Under the pieces are notes generated by a model. That model had not been told where the DNA came from, searched no databases, and saw only the letters and a list, made by a program, of their open reading frames with translations. Positions 26,793 through 35,552 of a DNA stretch of 64,000 bases are shown in pieces. Each line of letters starts with the position of its first letter. Position 1 is the first letter of the stretch. Origin of the DNA: Streptomyces sp. NBC_00249 (GTDB lineage Bacteria > Actinomycetota > Actinomycetes > Streptomycetales > Streptomycetaceae); NCBI RefSeq assembly GCF_026342355.1, contig NZ_JAPEMV010000001.1:1550001-1614000 (forward strand). The letters are read 5' to 3'. Both the position numbers and the translations under genes were made by a program.

Positions 26793-29198
26793 CTAGAGGG
26801 TGCCGGTGAGGGCTTCCGGACGGATCGGCGTCTTGTTGATCTCCAGACCGGTCGCCTGCCGGATCGCCGCGATGACGGCCGGGGTGGACGAGAGGGTCGG
26901 GGCCTCGCCCATACCGCGCAGGCCGTACGGGGCCTTCGGGTCGGCGAGCTCCAGGACGTCGACCGGGATGGTCGGGGTGTCGAGGATGGTGGGGATCAGG
27001 TAGTCCGTGAAGGAGGGGTTGCGCACCTTCGCGGTCTTCGGGTCCACGATGATCTCTTCCATGATCGCGACGCCCAGGCCCTGGGTGGTACCACCCTGGA
27101 TCTGGCCGACCACGGAGAGCATGTTCAGGGCCTTGCCGACGTCCTGGGCGGTCGCGAGCTCGACGACCTTGACGAGGCCGAGCTCGGTGTCCACCTCGAC
27201 GACCGCGCGGTGCGCGGCGAAGGTGTACTGGACGTGGCCGTTGCCCTGGCCGGTGACCAGGTCGAAGGGCTCGGTCGGGGCGTGGCGGAACTCGAGCTCG
27301 ATGTCGATCGCCTCCTCGCCCTCGAGGATGTCCGCCAGCTCGGCGAGCACCTCGCCGCCGTCGGTGACGACCTTGCCGCCCTCCAGGAGCAGCTCGGCGG
27401 TCGCCCACGCGGGGTGGTAGGAGCCGTTCTTGCGCCGGCCGATCTCCAGGACCGCCTCGCGGACGGCCTCACAGGTGTTCTTCACGGCGCCACCGGTCAT
27501 GTACGTCTGCCGCGAGGCGGACGTGGAACCGGCGGAGCCGACCTGCGTGTCGGCCGGGTGGATGGTCACCTGCGTGACACCCAGCTCGGTACGGGCGATC
27601 TGCGTGTGGACGGTGATGCCGCCCTGGCCGACCTCCGCCATGGCCGTGTGGACCATCGCGACGGGCTCGCCGTTGATGACCTCGAGCCGCACGCGGGCGG
27701 TCGAGTAGTCGTCGAAGCCCTCGGAGAAGCCGACGTTCTTGATGCCGACCGCGTAGCCGACGCCGCGGACGACGCCCTCACCGTGGGTGGTGTTGGAGAG
27801 GCCGCCGGGCAGCGCGCGGACGTCCGCGCCCTCGCCGGCCGACTCCCACTGGCGCTCCGGCGGCAGCGGGCGGGCCTTGACCCGGCGCAGCAGCTCGGCG
27901 ACGGGCGCCGGGGCGTCCACGACCTGGCCGGTGGGCATGATCGTGCCCTGCTCCATGGCGTTCAGCTGACGGAACTCGACCGGGTCCATGCCCAGCTTCG
28001 CCGCGAGCTTGTCCATCTGGGCCTCGTACGCGAAGCAGGCCTGGACGGCGCCGAAGCCGCGCATCGCGCCACAGGGCGGGTTGTTCGTGTAGAGCGCGAT
28101 CGCCTCGATGTCCACGTCCTCCAGGACGTACGGACCGACCGAGAGCGAGGACGCGTTGCCCACGACCGCCGGGGAGGCGGACGCGTAGGCGCCGCCGTCC
28201 AGGACGATCTTGCACTTCATGTGCGTGAGCTTGCCGTCCTTGGTGGCGCCGTGCTCGTAGTAGAGCTTCGCCGGGTGACGGTGCACGTGACCGAAGAAGG
28301 ACTCGAAGCGGTTGTAGACGATCTTGACCGGCTTGTTCGTGGCCAGGGCCAGGAGGCAGGCGTGGATCTGCATCGAGATGTCCTCGCGGCCGCCGAAGGC
28401 ACCGCCGACGCCCGAGAGCGTCATGCGGACCTTCTCCGGCGGCAGGCCCAGGACCGGGGCGATCTGCTGGAGGTCCGAGTGCAGCCACTGGGTGGCGACG
28501 TACAGCTCGACGCCGCCGTCCTCGGAGGGCACGGCCAGACCGGACTCGGGGCCGAGGAAGGCCTGGTCCTGCATGCCGAAGGTGTACTCGCCCTCGACGA
28601 TGACGTCGGCGCGCTTGCGGGCCTCTTCCACGTTGCCGCGGATGATCGGCTGGCGGTGCACGATGTTCGGGTGCGGGACGTGACCGATGTGGTGGTCGTC
28701 GCGGCCCTCGTGGATCAGCGGCGCGCCCTCGGCGAGGGCGGAGGCCTCGTCCGTGACGAGCGGCAGTTCCTTGTAGTCGATCTTGATCTTGGCGGCCGCG
28801 CGGCGGGCGGTCTCCGGGTGGTCGGCGGCCACGAGGGCGACCGGCTCACCGTGGTGACGTACCCGGCCGTTGGCGAGAACCGGGGTGTCCTGGATCTCCA
28901 GGCCGTAGTTCTTCATCTCGGCCGGCAGGTCGTCGTACGTCAGGACCGAGTAGACACCCGGCATCGCCAGGGCCTCGGAGATGTCGATCGAGACGATCTC
29001 GGCGTGGGCGACGGTGCTGCGGAGCGTCTGGCCCCACAGCATGTCCTCGTGCCACATGTCCGAGGAGTACGCGAACTCACCGGTCACCTTGAGGGTGCCG
29101 TCCGGGCGCAGGATGGACTCGCCGATCCCGCCCTTGGTGTGGTTCTGCGTGACGTTGGTCGGCGTGCCCGCCGGGACCGTGCGCGTGTTCTGGGCCAT
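26793..29198 (-). CDS. Xanthine dehydrogenase, molybdopterin-binding subunit
   Basis: An 801-aa catalytic subunit of a three-subunit xanthine dehydrogenase (PucD/XdhA type), which oxidises hypoxanthine and xanthine to urate. Family text includes GGIGESILRPDGTLKVTGEF at the start, VGGAFGGREDISMQIHA (Moco region) near 268, AMRGFGAVQACFAYEAQ near 375, EVGQGGITVHTQIAR near 510, and RGMGEAPTLSSTPAVIAAI near 775 with the catalytic Glu. The order small FAD subunit, Fe-S subunit, Mo subunit follows the electron path in reverse. It starts 2 bp after the Fe-S subunit stop and ends at a terminator. A related aldehyde or other purine substrate cannot be excluded, but pucR and a purine permease alongside favour purines. 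Confidence 0.92.
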   Translation of the reverse strand: MAQNTRTVPAGTPTNVTQNHTKGGIGESILRPDGTLKVTGEFAYSSDMWHEDMLWGQTLRSTVAHAEIVSIDISEALAMPGVYSVLTYDDLPAEMKNYGLEIQDTPVLANGRVRHHGEPVALVAADHPETARRAAAKIKIDYKELPLVTDEASALAEGAPLIHEGRDDHHIGHVPHPNIVHRQPIIRGNVEEARKRADVIVEGEYTFGMQDQAFLGPESGLAVPSEDGGVELYVATQWLHSDLQQIAPVLGLPPEKVRMTLSGVGGAFGGREDISMQIHACLLALATNKPVKIVYNRFESFFGHVHRHPAKLYYEHGATKDGKLTHMKCKIVLDGGAYASASPAVVGNASSLSVGPYVLEDVDIEAIALYTNNPPCGAMRGFGAVQACFAYEAQMDKLAAKLGMDPVEFRQLNAMEQGTIMPTGQVVDAPAPVAELLRRVKARPLPPERQWESAGEGADVRALPGGLSNTTHGEGVVRGVGYAVGIKNVGFSEGFDDYSTARVRLEVINGEPVAMVHTAMAEVGQGGITVHTQIARTELGVTQVTIHPADTQVGSAGSTSASRQTYMTGGAVKNTCEAVREAVLEIGRRKNGSYHPAWATAELLLEGGKVVTDGGEVLAELADILEGEEAIDIELEFRHAPTEPFDLVTGQGNGHVQYTFAAHRAVVEVDTELGLVKVVELATAQDVGKALNMLSVVGQIQGGTTQGLGVAIMEEIIVDPKTAKVRNPSFTDYLIPTILDTPTIPVDVLELADPKAPYGLRGMGEAPTLSSTPAVIAAIRQATGLEINKTPIRPEALTGTL

Positions 29199-29200
29199 GG

Positions 29201-29806
29201 TCAGACCGCCTCAGACTGACGGGCGGCCGCGAGGCGGACCGCGTCGAGGATCTTCTCGTAGCCCGTGCAACGGCAGAGGTTGCCGGACAGGGCCTCACGG
29301 ATGTCCTGGTCGGACGGGTCGGAGTTCTCCTCCAGCAGCGCGTCCGCCTGCACGAGCAGACCCGGGGTGCAGAAACCGCACTGGACGGCGCCGGCGTCGA
29401 TGAACGCCTGCTGGATGTTGGAGAGCTCGATGCCCTCACCGGTCTGGGAGTCGCCGGGCTTGGCGGCCCAGCGCTTGGCCTCGTCGGTGGTGACGCCCTT
29501 GGTGCCGCAGCCGCCGCCGGTGCCGCAGGCACCGCCGTGGCCGTGCTCCTCGCGCTGCTTGGCGAAGTCCGCCAGGCCCTCGACGGTCACGACGTCGCGA
29601 CCCTCGACCTGACCGGCCGCGACCAGGCAGGAACAGACCGGCACGCCGTCGAGACGGACGGTGCAGGAACCGCACTCGCCCTGCTCACAGGCGTTCTTCG
29701 AGCCCGGCAGGCCCAGACGCTCGCGCAGGACGTAGAGGAGGGACTCGCCCTCCCAGACGTCGTCGGCTTCCTGCTGACGACCGTTGACAGTGAAATTGAC
29801 GCGCAT
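29201..29806 (-). CDS. Xanthine dehydrogenase, [2Fe-2S] subunit
   Basis: A 201-aa iron-sulfur subunit that passes electrons from the molybdenum site to FAD. The N-terminal plant-ferredoxin domain has the cluster cysteines in ACEQGECGSC and a fourth in VPVCSC. The C-terminal helical domain has the second cluster in VQCGFCTP and NLCRCTGYEKI. Between them, at about residues 85-128, is an insertion of roughly 40 residues with the His/Cys/Gly-rich run HGHGGACGTGGGCGTKG, which standard 155-170-aa homologues lack. It is tightly packed between the FAD and Mo subunits (2-bp gaps). Confidence 0.92.
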   Translation of the reverse strand: MRVNFTVNGRQQEADDVWEGESLLYVLRERLGLPGSKNACEQGECGSCTVRLDGVPVCSCLVAAGQVEGRDVVTVEGLADFAKQREEHGHGGACGTGGGCGTKGVTTDEAKRWAAKPGDSQTGEGIELSNIQQAFIDAGAVQCGFCTPGLLVQADALLEENSDPSDQDIREALSGNLCRCTGYEKILDAVRLAAARQSEAV

Positions 29807-29808
29807 GA

Positions 29809-30702
29809 TTACGCAGCCCCTTCAAGCGAGCGGCCGTTGGTGCCGCGGTACTGCTCCCAGGTCCAGACGAGCTGGCGGCGAGCCATGATGCCTACCGCGT
29901 GACGGCGGTACTTCGCCGTGCCGCGGACGTCGTCGATCGGGTTGGCCGCGCCGGAGGCGAGCTCACCGAACTGCTTGGCGATCGACGGGGTGATGACCTT
30001 GCCGGACTCCCAGAAGCCGCCCTCTTCGAGCGCGGCGTTCAGGAACTCCTCGGCGGCCTTCGCACGGATCGGGGTCGGCGCGGCCGAACCGATTCCGGTG
30101 CGGACCGTACGGCTGTCCGGGTGCAGTGCCAGGCCGAAGGCGCACACCGCGATGACCATCGCGTTGCGGGAGCCCACCTTGGAGTACTGCTGCGGACCGC
30201 TGGCGTTCTTGATGTGGACCGTCTTGATGAGCTCGTCCGGGGCGAGCGCGTTGCGCTTGACGCCGGTGTAGAACTCGTCGATCGGGATCAGGCGCGAGCC
30301 GCGGACCGACTCGACCTCGACCTCGGCGCCGGCGGCGAGGAGGGCGGGGTGGGAGTCACCGGCGGGCGAGGCGCAACCGAGGTTGCCGCCGACACCGCCG
30401 CGGTTGCGGATCTGCGGGGACGCGACCGTGTGCGAGGCGAGCGCGAGACCCGGCAGCGTGCCGCGCAGGTTCTCCATGATCTGGGTGTACGGGACGGAGG
30501 CGCCCAGCTTGGTGACCTCCTCGCCTACCTCCCACTCCCGCAGCAGACCGATGCGGTTGAGGTCGAGGAGGTACTCCGGACGGCGGTGGTCGAAATTGAT
30601 CTCGACCATGATGTCGGTGCCACCCGCAATCGGCACAGCTGTGGGGTACTCGGCCTTAGCGGCGAGCGCCTCCTCCCAGCTGGCGGGGCGAAGGAAGTCC
30701 AT
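29809..30702 (-). CDS. Xanthine dehydrogenase, FAD-binding subunit
   Basis: A 297-aa flavoprotein of the CO dehydrogenase flavoprotein family, which accepts electrons from the [2Fe-2S] clusters and passes them to NAD or another acceptor. Seen are the N-terminal FAD loop VPIAGGTDIMVEI near residue 24, YLLDLNRIGLLREW, and the second FAD motif NRGGVGGNLGCASPAGDSHP near 105-124. The length is normal. It is the first gene of the leftward xanthine dehydrogenase operon, and its upstream region (254 bp) is shared with divergent pucR. Confidence 0.92.
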   Translation of the reverse strand: MDFLRPASWEEALAAKAEYPTAVPIAGGTDIMVEINFDHRRPEYLLDLNRIGLLREWEVGEEVTKLGASVPYTQIMENLRGTLPGLALASHTVASPQIRNRGGVGGNLGCASPAGDSHPALLAAGAEVEVESVRGSRLIPIDEFYTGVKRNALAPDELIKTVHIKNASGPQQYSKVGSRNAMVIAVCAFGLALHPDSRTVRTGIGSAAPTPIRAKAAEEFLNAALEEGGFWESGKVITPSIAKQFGELASGAANPIDDVRGTAKYRRHAVGIMARRQLVWTWEQYRGTNGRSLEGAA

Positions 30703-30956
30703 GTGCGGCTCTCTTCTTCTTCATCGTGTCGTTCACTTCAAGCCAGGAGGCCGAAGGGCCCTCGACTGGTCGTTCACGTGCTGTTAACGCGGTGTGGAGC
30801 CAGTACACAAGCCGCGCGTCCCCCGGGTGCAGTCACCGAAACCATGAAGGAGTTGGCCGGGGGCCTCCCTCGTCTTGTAGATTCGTATGAAAGGCAGGAT
30901 GCGACGACCTGCCCGATTTCCAACGGCAACATTCGAGACAGATCGGCGGCGACATC

Positions 30957-32633
30957 ATGCGGCTGCGCGCACTGCTGGAAACCGAGGCGCTGGGGCTGCG
31001 GCTGCTGGGCGACGAGGACGAACTCGACCGGACGGTCCGCGGGGTCATGACGACCGACCTACGTGATCCCAGCCGATACCTCTCCGGAGGTGAACTCGTC
31101 CTGACCGGCCTGGCATGGCGAAGAAATTCAGCCGACTCCGAGCCGTTCGTACGAATCCTCGCGAGCGCGGGCGTCGCCGGCCTCGCGGCCGGCGAGGCGG
31201 AGCTGGGAGACATCCCGGACGACCTGGTTTCAGCCTGTCGGCGCAACCGGCTCCCGCTGTTCGCTGTGAACGAAGACGTTGCATTCGCCACCATCACCGA
31301 GTACGTGGTGAGGCAGGTCTCCGGGGAGCGCGCGGGAGACCTCGCGGCCGTCGTGGACCGCCATCGGCGGCTGATGACGTCGGGGCCGGCGGGCGGCGGA
31401 CCCGACGTGGTGCTGGATCTGCTCACCACGGACCTCGATCTCCGGGCCTGGGTGCTCTCCCCCACGGGCCGGCAGATCGCCGGCGCGGGCGAGCCGCTGG
31501 CCCCGGGCATCTGCGCGGCGCTGGCGAGCGAACACCTCGCGGCGGTCCGGACCGGCCGCAGGGGCCCGCACCGGATGTCCATCCAGGGTATTACCTACTC
31601 CCTGTTCCCGATCAGGGGACACGGCCGCGGCCCGGGTCCCGCCTCCCGCGACGTGCGCGAGAGCGTGCTCTCCGACTGGCTGCTGGCCGTCGAGGCGGAC
31701 GCGGGCGACTGGCCCGCCGAGCGGCTCGACCTGCTCCAGGGCGTGACCCAGCTGATCGCCGTCGAGCGGGACCGCCGTGACGCGGCCCGTACGGTGCGCC
31801 GCAGGCTGGCCCAGGAGGTCCTGGAGCTGGTCCAGGCGGGCGCCGCGCCCGCCGAGATCGCGGCCCGTCTGCGGGTGGCGGCCCCGGTCCTGCTGCCCGG
31901 CCTGGGCGCGGCCCCGCACTGGCAGGTGGTCGTGGCGCGGGTGGACTGGGACGGCGGGGACATCCCCGGCGGCCCGGTGGCCCAGTCGCTGCTGGAGGAG
32001 ATCCTGGTCGACCCGTCGATGTCCGGCCCCGAGCCCTCCGACCGGATCGCGGTGGCCCATGCGGGTGACGAGGCCATCGCCCTGGTGCCGCTGCCCGCCC
32101 TCTCCGGGGACGCCGGGGAGGACAAGGGCCCGGATTCCGCACTGCACGCCGACGCGCTGCTGGCGGCCGTACGCGAGCCCCTGGCGGCCGGCCTGGCCGA
32201 CGACGGCCGGCTCACCCTGGGCGTCAGCGCGGCCGTGCACTCCGCCGAGGGGCTGCGCGGGGCGCTGGAGGAGGCCCGGCACGCCCGCCGCGTGGCGGCG
32301 GCACGCCCGGGCCGGGTCTGCGCCGCGGGCCACCACGAGCTCGCCTCGCACGTGCTGCTGCTGCCGTTCGTGCCGGACGACGTGCGCCGCGCCTTCACGG
32401 CCCGGCTGCTGGACCCGCTGCGGGACTACGACCGCCGCCACCGCGCGGAGCTCATCCCGACGCTGGAGGCGTTCCTGGACTGCGACGGTTCCTGGACCCG
32501 CTGCGCGACGCGCCTGCACCTGCACGTCAACACGCTGCGCTACCGGGTCGGGCGAATCGAGCAGCTGACGGCGCGGGACCTTTCCCGCCTCGAGGACAAG
32601 CTCGACTTCTTCCTCGCCCTGCGCATGAGCTGA
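30957..32633 (+). CDS. pucR: PucR family transcriptional regulator
   Basis: A 558-aa regulator of purine catabolism. Residues 1-115 form the PucR N-terminal domain (MRLRALLETEALGLRLLGDEDELDRTV, LSGGELVLTGLAWR), the middle has a GGDEF-like PucR/CdaR region (LGVSAAVHSAEGLRGALEEARHARRVA), and the C-terminus holds the HTH_30 helix-turn-helix (LEAFLDCDGSWTRCATRLHLHVNTLRYRVGRIEQL). It is divergent from the xanthine dehydrogenase subunits and should control them and itself in response to purines or their breakdown products. The intergenic region has no perfect palindrome that I can assign. Confidence 0.92.
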   Translation: MRLRALLETEALGLRLLGDEDELDRTVRGVMTTDLRDPSRYLSGGELVLTGLAWRRNSADSEPFVRILASAGVAGLAAGEAELGDIPDDLVSACRRNRLPLFAVNEDVAFATITEYVVRQVSGERAGDLAAVVDRHRRLMTSGPAGGGPDVVLDLLTTDLDLRAWVLSPTGRQIAGAGEPLAPGICAALASEHLAAVRTGRRGPHRMSIQGITYSLFPIRGHGRGPGPASRDVRESVLSDWLLAVEADAGDWPAERLDLLQGVTQLIAVERDRRDAARTVRRRLAQEVLELVQAGAAPAEIAARLRVAAPVLLPGLGAAPHWQVVVARVDWDGGDIPGGPVAQSLLEEILVDPSMSGPEPSDRIAVAHAGDEAIALVPLPALSGDAGEDKGPDSALHADALLAAVREPLAAGLADDGRLTLGVSAAVHSAEGLRGALEEARHARRVAAARPGRVCAAGHHELASHVLLLPFVPDDVRRAFTARLLDPLRDYDRRHRAELIPTLEAFLDCDGSWTRCATRLHLHVNTLRYRVGRIEQLTARDLSRLEDKLDFFLALRMS

Positions 32634-32702
32634 TCCCACCCCTCCCATCAGGGCAGTCCGTCGGAGGGGTCGGCGGGGGCGGCTGACGAGCCGTCCGGAC
32701 TT

Positions 32703-32718
32703 TGTGAAAGAGTTCACC
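32703..32718. promoter_or_regulatory. Candidate Rex operator
   Basis: TGTGAAAGAGTTCACC matches the S. coelicolor Rex operator consensus TGTGAAC-N3-TTCACA at 11 of 13 fixed positions and contains the perfect dyad GTGAA-agag-TTCAC. It is 89 bp before the TPR-like gene and about 70 bp after pucR. A redox (NADH/NAD) input to the downstream gene is inferred only. Confidence 0.5.
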
Positions 32719-32806
32719 CGACCCCTTGGCCGCGGCAGCAGATCCGTGCTCTCATTTCGCCCCAGGGCTCAAAGACGTGCTGCTTGGTTGCTTCGGGGAG
32801 GGCAAT

Positions 32807-33580
32807 GTGGCGGATACCGCCATGTCCGGTGCGGGATCGACTGGGGGCGACGACCCCCTCCAGCGGGCGATATGGCGGCTGCGTTCGCGCGGCTGTTGGA
32901 CCGACGCGGCGGCCCTGCTGACGCCGCACGTGAACGACGCCGGGGCGGCGGTGCAGCGCACCGCGCTCCTCGTGGAACGGTGCCTTTTCACCGGCCAGGG
33001 CTGGAGCGAGGCGGAGGACGCCCTCCGGGTCGCCGAGGCCGTGGCCCGGGACGACGACGAACGCGGCGCGGCGGCCTGCGAGCGGGGCCAGCTGGCCTAC
33101 GCGGCCACCGTGCTCGGCGTACGGGACCGGGCGGACGAGGCCCGCTCGGCCCTGGGCCGGGCGGCGGCGCTGCTCTCACCGGGGTCGCGGACCCGCCCGC
33201 TGCTGGACTTCCGCCGGGGCCTGGTCGCCGAACACCTGGCGGACGCCCCGCAGGCGGCCCGTCCGGCGTACCACCGGGCCCATGCCGGGGCGGAGGCCCA
33301 CGGCGACACCCTGCTGCTGTCGTTCACCTGGCGGCACCTGGCCGCGCTGGCCCTGCGGGACGGCGAGGTGGCCGAGGCCCGCAAGGGCTTCGCGGAGTCC
33401 CTGCGGATCCGCGAGGAACTGGGCTTCCTGGTCGGTACGGCGCCCGCGCTGGCGGCGCTGGCCGAGGCCGAGCCGGAGCCCGAGGCGGCCCGGCTGCGGG
33501 CGGAGGCCCGCAGGCTCTTCCACCTGCTGGGCGGCATCCCGACCTGGCTGGCGGACCAGCTGCGGCCCGCGCCGGCCTGA
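32807..33580 (+). CDS. TPR-like helical repeat protein, function unknown
   Basis: A 257-aa soluble protein made of paired helices; several segments (LARAAALL, RPAYHRAHAGAEAHGDTLLLSFTWRHLAALALRDGEVAEARKGFAESLRI region) read like tetratricopeptide repeats. The start is GTG 32807, 4 bp after the strong RBS GGGGAGGG; an ATG five codons later is possible. It has no enzyme motif, signal peptide or membrane segment. A Rex-like site precedes it. TPR proteins usually mediate protein-protein contacts; the partner is unknown, and it stands alone between pucR and a convergent GntR regulator. Confidence 0.7.
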   Translation: MADTAMSGAGSTGGDDPLQRAIWRLRSRGCWTDAAALLTPHVNDAGAAVQRTALLVERCLFTGQGWSEAEDALRVAEAVARDDDERGAAACERGQLAYAATVLGVRDRADEARSALGRAAALLSPGSRTRPLLDFRRGLVAEHLADAPQAARPAYHRAHAGAEAHGDTLLLSFTWRHLAALALRDGEVAEARKGFAESLRIREELGFLVGTAPALAALAEAEPEPEAARLRAEARRLFHLLGGIPTWLADQLRPAPA

Positions 33581-33617
33581 TCCGGCCGGAGCACCGGGGG
33601 CGCCGGGCGGGCGGGGT

Positions 33618-34355
33618 TCAGAGCGAGGAACCCGCGAAGTGTTCCCGTACGAGCGACTCCACCACCGGGAGGTCCTGGGCGATCAGGGCCTCCAGCAGGG
33701 CCGAGTGCTCCGCCGCGTCGGCCACCAGGTCGGCGCGGCGTACGCGCGGGGCTCCGGGCAGGGGCCACTGGGCCCGGCGGTGGAGGTCCTCCGCGATCCG
33801 CACGAGCTGGCCGTTGTCCGCCAGGGAGAGCACCGCGCGGTGGAAGGCCCGGTCGGCGTCCGCGTACGCCGGCAGGTCGCCCGCGGCGGCCGCCTCGGCG
33901 GTGGCACGGGCCGCGGGGAGCAGCGACTCCCAGGTGGCGGCCGGGACGCCGCGGGCCAGCCGGAGCATCACCGGCACCTCCAGCATGGCGCGTACCTCGG
34001 CCAGTTCCGCCAGCGCCCGGGGGGTGCGGGTCAGGACCCTGAAGCCCCGGTTGGGCAGGCATTCCACCGCCCCTTCCAGGGCGAGCTGCTGCATCGCCTC
34101 GCGGACGGGGGTGGCGGAGACCCCGAAGCGCTCGCCGAGCGCCGGGCCGGAGTAGATCTCCCCCGGGGCCAGTTCCCCTTCGACGAGGGCGGCACGCAGG
34201 GCGTCGAGGACCTGCCCGCGCACCGAGTGGCGCAGCACCTTCTGCGGCGGGACCGGGGGTCCGTCCACCGGGAACCCCACCGCTGTCCCCGTCGGCGTTC
34301 CCGCCGGTTCCTCCCCCGCCTCGTCGGGCACCCGGGTCTGGGCCGCTCCGTGCAC
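33618..34355 (-). CDS. GntR family (FadR-type) transcriptional regulator
   Basis: A 245-aa regulator. The start is taken at GTG 34353-34355, 6 bp from the RBS GGAGGAG; an ATG at 34427 would add 24 residues without an RBS. The winged helix at about residues 40-105 contains LRAALVEGELAPGEIYSGPALGERFGVSATPVREAMQQLALEGAVE, a textbook GntR HTH. The C-terminal FCD domain shows AFHRAVLSLADNGQLVRI and EHSALLEALIAQD. FCD-type regulators respond to organic acids. The target genes are not identified; it is divergent from the iron-boxed FhuF-like gene but that gene carries its own iron box. Confidence 0.88.
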   Translation of the reverse strand: MHGAAQTRVPDEAGEEPAGTPTGTAVGFPVDGPPVPPQKVLRHSVRGQVLDALRAALVEGELAPGEIYSGPALGERFGVSATPVREAMQQLALEGAVECLPNRGFRVLTRTPRALAELAEVRAMLEVPVMLRLARGVPAATWESLLPAARATAEAAAAGDLPAYADADRAFHRAVLSLADNGQLVRIAEDLHRRAQWPLPGAPRVRRADLVADAAEHSALLEALIAQDLPVVESLVREHFAGSSL

Positions 34356-34438
34356 TCGGTCCTCCTCCAGGTCTCGACCGGTTCCGAGAATAGGTGAAGG
34401 CCGCCGGGGGGTGGGGTTCCGGACCAACCAGAATCAGG

Positions 34439-34457
34439 TAAGGTAAGGCTAACCTTC
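34439..34457 (+). promoter_or_regulatory. Iron box (DmdR/IdeR-DtxR operator)
   Basis: TAAGGTAAGGCTAACCTTC matches the DtxR/IdeR consensus TTAGGTTAGGCTAACCTAA at 15 of 19 positions. It lies 27 bp before the FhuF-like start, so iron-loaded DmdR should repress that gene. Confidence 0.85.
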
Positions 34458-34484
34458 CAACGCTCGCGTGATTCGGTGGTCCTC

Positions 34485-35360
34485 ATGACCGGCCCGGCTG
34501 TCGCCGCCCCGCCCCCGCCCGCGTCCGCCCCGGCCGGCTCTCCGGTGGCGGTCTCGTACGAGCGCCTGACGGCCGCCTACCCCGGCCTGCGGATCGGTGA
34601 GCGCGGCGCGCACGAACCCCTCCCTCGCGGTGTGGGATGGGTCGGCGCGGACGAGCTCGCGGCGGGCGGGGAGGCGCTCGACGCCCACCTCGCCTGGGAC
34701 GAGGCCCAGGTGCTGCGGGACTACGGGCGCCGGGCACGGCCCGACGTGGTGGCCGGCTTCGGCCTGCACCGGTACGCCTGGCTCGCCTGTCTGCTGATCA
34801 CGGTCCCGTGGTTCCTGGAGCGCCGGGTGCCCCGGCTGCCGGTGGACCGGGTGGCCTTCCACCGCACCGAGGGGCGGATGTCCGTACGCGTCGAGGAGTT
34901 CGCGTGCCTGCCGGGCGACCCGGCGGCCGCCCTCCCCGGGGCGCGGGTGCTGGCCGGCGGCGAGGAAGCCTTGCGGGAGGAGGTGCGGGCAGCGGTGTCC
35001 CAGCACCTCGGACCGCTGCTGGAAGGTTTCGCCCCGCGGCTGCGGCGCGGCCGCCGGGGGCTGTGGTCGATGGCGACCGACGAGGTCGTCGACGGGCTCT
35101 GGTACCTCGCCACCCTGCTGGGCGAGGAGGAGCGCGCGATGCGCGAACTGGAGCTGCTGCTGCCCGGCGGAACCGCCCCCTACACGGGCGGCGCGGGCTT
35201 CCGTACGCTCACCGGCCCCGGGGGCGCCCCGCTCGCGACCCGCGACCGGGCCGGCTGCTGCTTCTTCTACACGGTCCGCCCGCAGGACACCTGCACGACC
35301 TGCCCACGCACCTGCGACGAGGAACGCGTCGCCCGGCTCACCGCGGAGGCCTCCGGCTGA
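34485..35360 (+). CDS. FhuF-like (2Fe-2S) siderophore-iron reductase
   Basis: A 291-aa cytoplasmic or membrane-associated protein ending in the FhuF cluster motif CC-x10-C-x2-C: the cysteines are in GCCFFYT and DTCTTCPRTC. In this family the unusual [2Fe-2S] centre reduces ferric siderophores after import, releasing iron. The central part (LLITVPWFLERRVPRLP, LWYLATLLGEEERAM) also matches Streptomyces FhuF-like proteins. ATG 34485 is chosen; GTG 34476 just upstream in frame is possible. The gene has a strong iron box directly in front and should be induced by iron starvation. No siderophore cluster adjoins it. Confidence 0.85.
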   Translation: MTGPAVAAPPPPASAPAGSPVAVSYERLTAAYPGLRIGERGAHEPLPRGVGWVGADELAAGGEALDAHLAWDEAQVLRDYGRRARPDVVAGFGLHRYAWLACLLITVPWFLERRVPRLPVDRVAFHRTEGRMSVRVEEFACLPGDPAAALPGARVLAGGEEALREEVRAAVSQHLGPLLEGFAPRLRRGRRGLWSMATDEVVDGLWYLATLLGEEERAMRELELLLPGGTAPYTGGAGFRTLTGPGGAPLATRDRAGCCFFYTVRPQDTCTTCPRTCDEERVARLTAEASG

Positions 35361-35552
35361 ACCCACCCGGAGGAATGAAGCTGATTCGAACACAACTCAC
35401 TTTTCCCGAGCGGTAGTTCGAGCCACAACACCCTATCCGACGGGCCCCGCCCCCCGATGGCGTCCACTTGCCCCGAAACCCGCGTGCACCACGGACCTGC
35501 TGCGCCACTATGGCGCCCGGAAAGCCGCATTCGCGAGGCAAGGGACAACCGC

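Noticed and set aside
35380..35440. A tRNA-like GATTCGAAC/GTTCGAG pair
   Set aside because: The T-loop-like pieces are present, but no acceptor stem, D-arm or anticodon arm can be folded around them.
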